Positions 52,440 to 54,446 of a stretch of DNA of 54,446 nucleotides are shown here, in pieces (position 1 is the stretch's first letter; the number at the start of each line of letters is the position of its first letter). Source of the DNA: Clostridia bacterium (GTDB lineage Bacteria; Bacillota; Clostridia; Oscillospirales; QAKW01); the NCBI GenBank assembly GCA_017560905.1, contig JAFZEA010000030.1:1-54446 (forward strand). The letters run 5' to 3'. The position numbers were made by a program, and so were the translations under genes. The notes under the pieces were generated by a model that worked only from the letters and a program-made list of their open reading frames with translations, was not told where the DNA came from and made no database searches.

Positions 52440-52528
52440 GGATACAACTCCCAAAGATCATATATAGTTATTATACTATATCTTACCGAAAAAATAAAGA
52501 GTAAAAAAACGAAATCTCATTCTTTGCC

Positions 52529-52567
52529 AAAAGCGGGCAAGCAAAAATGCCGCTTGCCCGCTTTTGG
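52529..52567. terminator. 16-bp perfect palindrome
   Basis: CCAAAAGCGGGCAAGC, a 9-base loop, then the exact complement. No long T run is directly attached on either side, so terminator function is uncertain. Confidence 0.45.
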
Positions 52568-52641
52568 CGCCATATTAGTTGCAAAATTTTGGGGACGCTC
52601 CTCTCGCCGTGGCGCAAGGGGCAATAACAAGTGTTTTTACA

Positions 52642-52670
52642 TTGACAACAATAAAGAAAAATAATATAAT
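52642..52670 (+). promoter_or_regulatory. Consensus promoter of mnmE
   Basis: Perfect TTGACA (52642-52647), N17, TATAAT (52665-52670), 30 bases before the start. Confidence 0.75.
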
Positions 52671-52700
52671 TATAGTTTAGAAAGCAAAAGGAGTGATTCC

Positions 52701-54041
52701 ATGTCCACGATCTGCGCCCTGTCCACCCCCAGAGGTGTAGGCGGTATTGCCGTCGTCCGTGTCAGCGGAGAACAAGCGATCAATATTTGCGCCGCACTGG
52801 TGCGCCCCATCAAGCAAAGACTGGAACAGGTCGGCTCCAATCGCACCGTCTTTGCCAAGGTATACGACGACGAGAAAACGCTGGACGAAGTGATGGTCAC
52901 GGTATTCCGCGCGCCCCATTCTTTTACGGGGGAGGATACCGTGGAGATTTCCTGCCACGGCGGCATATACATCACCGAACGCTTGCTGACACTGCTGTTG
53001 GCACAAGGCTGTGTTATGGCGGCGGCGGGCGAATTTACCAAACGAGCCTATCTGAACGGCAAGCTTGATCTGGCGCAGGCCGAAGCGGTCATAGACCTCA
53101 TTCACGCACGCAGTCCCCTGCAGGCCCGTAACGCCTTGGGACAGCTGGACGGACGTCTGTCACGTAAGGTCAGCGCTTTGCGTGCCGCCCTTTGCGAGAT
53201 CGGCACCGAAATTATGGCATATGTAGATTATCCCGAGGAAACCATCGGTGAGATCGACGAAGCTTCTATTACGCAAAGACTTAGCCAAAATGCAACTTCT
53301 CTTGAAAAATTATTGCGATCTTTTGATATGGGACATCTGATCCGTGAGGGCATTCCCACCGCCATCATCGGCAAACCGAACGTCGGCAAAAGTACACTGA
53401 TGAATGCCCTGTTGGGCAAGGACAAAAGCATCGTTACCGATATTGCAGGCACCACACGTGACACGGTAGAGGAAAGTGCGCTGGTGGGCGATATGGTACT
53501 GCATCTGATGGACACCGCAGGCATCCGCGAAACAAGCGACACGGTAGAAGCCATCGGCGTAGAGCGCGCCCGTGCCGCCGCAGAGAGCGCAGCGCTGGTC
53601 ATCGCACTGATCGACGGCTCCCGTCCGCCGGATGACGAGGACAAGGCCATTTTGTCCATTGCCAAAGAAAAAAGATCGATCTTAATTATCAACAAAAGCG
53701 ATCTGCCGCAACAAGCAGAGCTTACCGATCTTGCCCCCGTGATCCGCTTGTCGGCCAAAAACGAAGATGGGCTGGAAGCCCTGCACCAAGCGATCAGAGC
53801 TATGTTCAAAACCGAAACCGTTGAGGGTGAAAGCCTCAACAATCTGCGGCAACGGCAAGCGGTCAGTGAGGCGCTTGTCTTGGTGCAAAGTGCGCTGAGC
53901 GCTATGGAAAGCGGTCTTGGTGCCGATATGGCGGGGCTGGACGTGACCTCCGCTGCAGAAGCACTGGCAACGCTGACGGGTGAAAGCGTCAGAGAGCAAA
54001 TGATCGAAGATATTTTTTCCCGCTTTTGCGTTGGAAAATAA
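52701..54041 (+). CDS. mnmE: tRNA-5-carboxymethylaminomethyl-2-thiouridine GTPase MnmE
   Basis: A 446-aa GTPase that, with MnmG, modifies the wobble uridine U34 of several tRNAs. The N-terminal THF-binding domain (1-~120) opens TICALSTPRGVGGIAVVRVS. The G domain, inserted in a helical domain, has GKPNVGKSTLMNALL (near residue 223), GTTRDTVEE, DTAGIRETSD and IINKSD. The C-terminal FCVGK provides the conserved C-x-GK cysteine. AAAGGAG precedes the ATG. mnmG follows, but a gap of 187 bases with its own hairpin separates them. Confidence 0.97.
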   Translation: MSTICALSTPRGVGGIAVVRVSGEQAINICAALVRPIKQRLEQVGSNRTVFAKVYDDEKTLDEVMVTVFRAPHSFTGEDTVEISCHGGIYITERLLTLLLAQGCVMAAAGEFTKRAYLNGKLDLAQAEAVIDLIHARSPLQARNALGQLDGRLSRKVSALRAALCEIGTEIMAYVDYPEETIGEIDEASITQRLSQNATSLEKLLRSFDMGHLIREGIPTAIIGKPNVGKSTLMNALLGKDKSIVTDIAGTTRDTVEESALVGDMVLHLMDTAGIRETSDTVEAIGVERARAAAESAALVIALIDGSRPPDDEDKAILSIAKEKRSILIINKSDLPQQAELTDLAPVIRLSAKNEDGLEALHQAIRAMFKTETVEGESLNNLRQRQAVSEALVLVQSALSAMESGLGADMAGLDVTSAAEALATLTGESVREQMIEDIFSRFCVGK

Positions 54042-54167
54042 ATGAAATTATGCGGCTCCGCCCGCCTACTGTTTTGGTTTGCACTCGGCAAGTGCGAAGT
54101 ACAGATGCCGGTGCCGAAAGCGAGAGGTTGCGCCCCCAAGAGCCCTAATCTTTCGCAGGTCACTTGA
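54042..54167 (+). CDS. Possible 41-codon ORF between mnmE and mnmG
   Basis: An ATG directly after the mnmE stop opens a 41-residue frame ([20 protein letters not shown], then [20 protein letters not shown]) that ends just before a terminator-like hairpin. It has three cysteines and a hydrophobic patch but matches nothing I know, and the RBS is weak. The same bases can fold as RNA (54120-54156), so coding is doubtful. Confidence 0.25.
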   Translation: MKLCGSARLLFWFALGKCEVQMPVPKARGCAPKSPNLSQVT

Positions 54168-54175
54168 AGGAAAAT

Positions 54176-54210
54176 ACAAATGGAACCGTGTTTTTTCTCC
54201 ATTTGTTTTT
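54176..54210 (+). terminator. Terminator-like hairpin before mnmG
   Basis: ACAAATGGA (54176-54184) pairs with TCCATTTGT (54198-54206), followed by T4. It sits 19 bases before the mnmG start. Confidence 0.6.
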
Positions 54211-54228
54211 CCAAAGAACGGAGTTACT

Positions 54229-54446
54229 ATGTACACACTAAACGAACAATTTGATATTATCGTCGTCGGTGCGGGACACGCCGGTATCGAGGCAGGACTG
54301 GCCGCCGCCAGACTGGGCTGCAAAGTGGGCGTGTTCACCATCCAACTGGATGCGGTGGGCAATATGCCCTGCAATCCCTCCATCGGCGGCACGGCAAAAG
54401 GTCATCTGGTACGGGAGATCGATGCGCTGGGCGGACAAATGGGTAA
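54229..54446 (+). CDS. mnmG: tRNA uridine modification enzyme MnmG, 5' part
   Basis: The first 72 codons of the FAD-binding partner of MnmE; the window edge cuts the rest. [20 protein letters not shown] is the dinucleotide-binding fold with GxGxxG-type glycines, and [20 protein letters not shown] is a strongly conserved MnmG signature. CGGAG lies 6 bases before the ATG. Confidence 0.95.
   Translation, partial: MYTLNEQFDIIVVGAGHAGIEAGLAAARLGCKVGVFTIQLDAVGNMPCNPSIGGTAKGHLVREIDALGGQMG

Overview
The window looks like a chromosomal segment of a low-to-mid-GC clostridial Firmicute, probably in or near the Oscillospiraceae/Ruminococcaceae. This is inferred from gene content, not from a 16S sequence. 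The signs are a pheST operon with a T-box leader; the Firmicutes gene order yybS-gdpP-rplI-dnaB running into tilS-hpt-ftsH; RNase J; typA; a PdaA-like deacetylase, which points to endospore ancestry; SLH-anchored surface proteins; AGGAGG-type ribosome binding sites; and TTGACA-N17-TATAAT promoters. No rRNA, tRNA, CRISPR array or intact insertion sequence was seen.

Layout. 1-6100: a SulP anion transporter, an aldolase-like remnant and pheST behind its T-box, all leftward except the remnant. 6100-11000: a small membrane protein, a broken aldose-epimerase gene, prfB without a programmed frameshift, and a SERCA-like P-type ATPase behind a yybP-ykoY (Mn2+) riboswitch. 11000-22700: RNase J with a structured leader and a basic N-terminal tail, then a tight rightward operon yybS-gdpP-rplI-dnaB-tilS-hpt-ftsH, then a YitT protein. 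22700-32000: accessory metabolism and transport (aldo/keto reductase, MATE exporter, alpha/beta hydrolase, purA, a PHP-domain pseudogene, GNAT, a PhnP-like hydrolase, an ABC exporter, a VOC protein).

32000-45600 is the most unusual part. Two giant leftward SLH surface proteins (1786 and 1706 aa) share an architecture: signal peptide, two beta-helix-like halves each opened by a similar motif block, a tandem Cys-rich repeat array, and three SLH domains. Between them lie a beta-lactamase-family hydrolase and a compact phage-type switch: a Cro/CI-like repressor, an ImmA-type metallopeptidase, and a divergent two-gene phage-like operon. The divergent operon has a perfect consensus promoter overlapped by dyad operators.

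45600-54446: typA, a pdaA-like deacetylase, a CapA-family protein, a peptide-type substrate-binding lipoprotein, pgeF/yfiH, mnmE and the first 72 codons of mnmG, which the window edge cuts.

Several housekeeping genes are under RNA control (T-box, Mn2+ riboswitch, a possible attenuator before RNase J). Three degraded genes point to ongoing gene loss in this lineage. All calls come from reading motifs and gene order; no database search was run.
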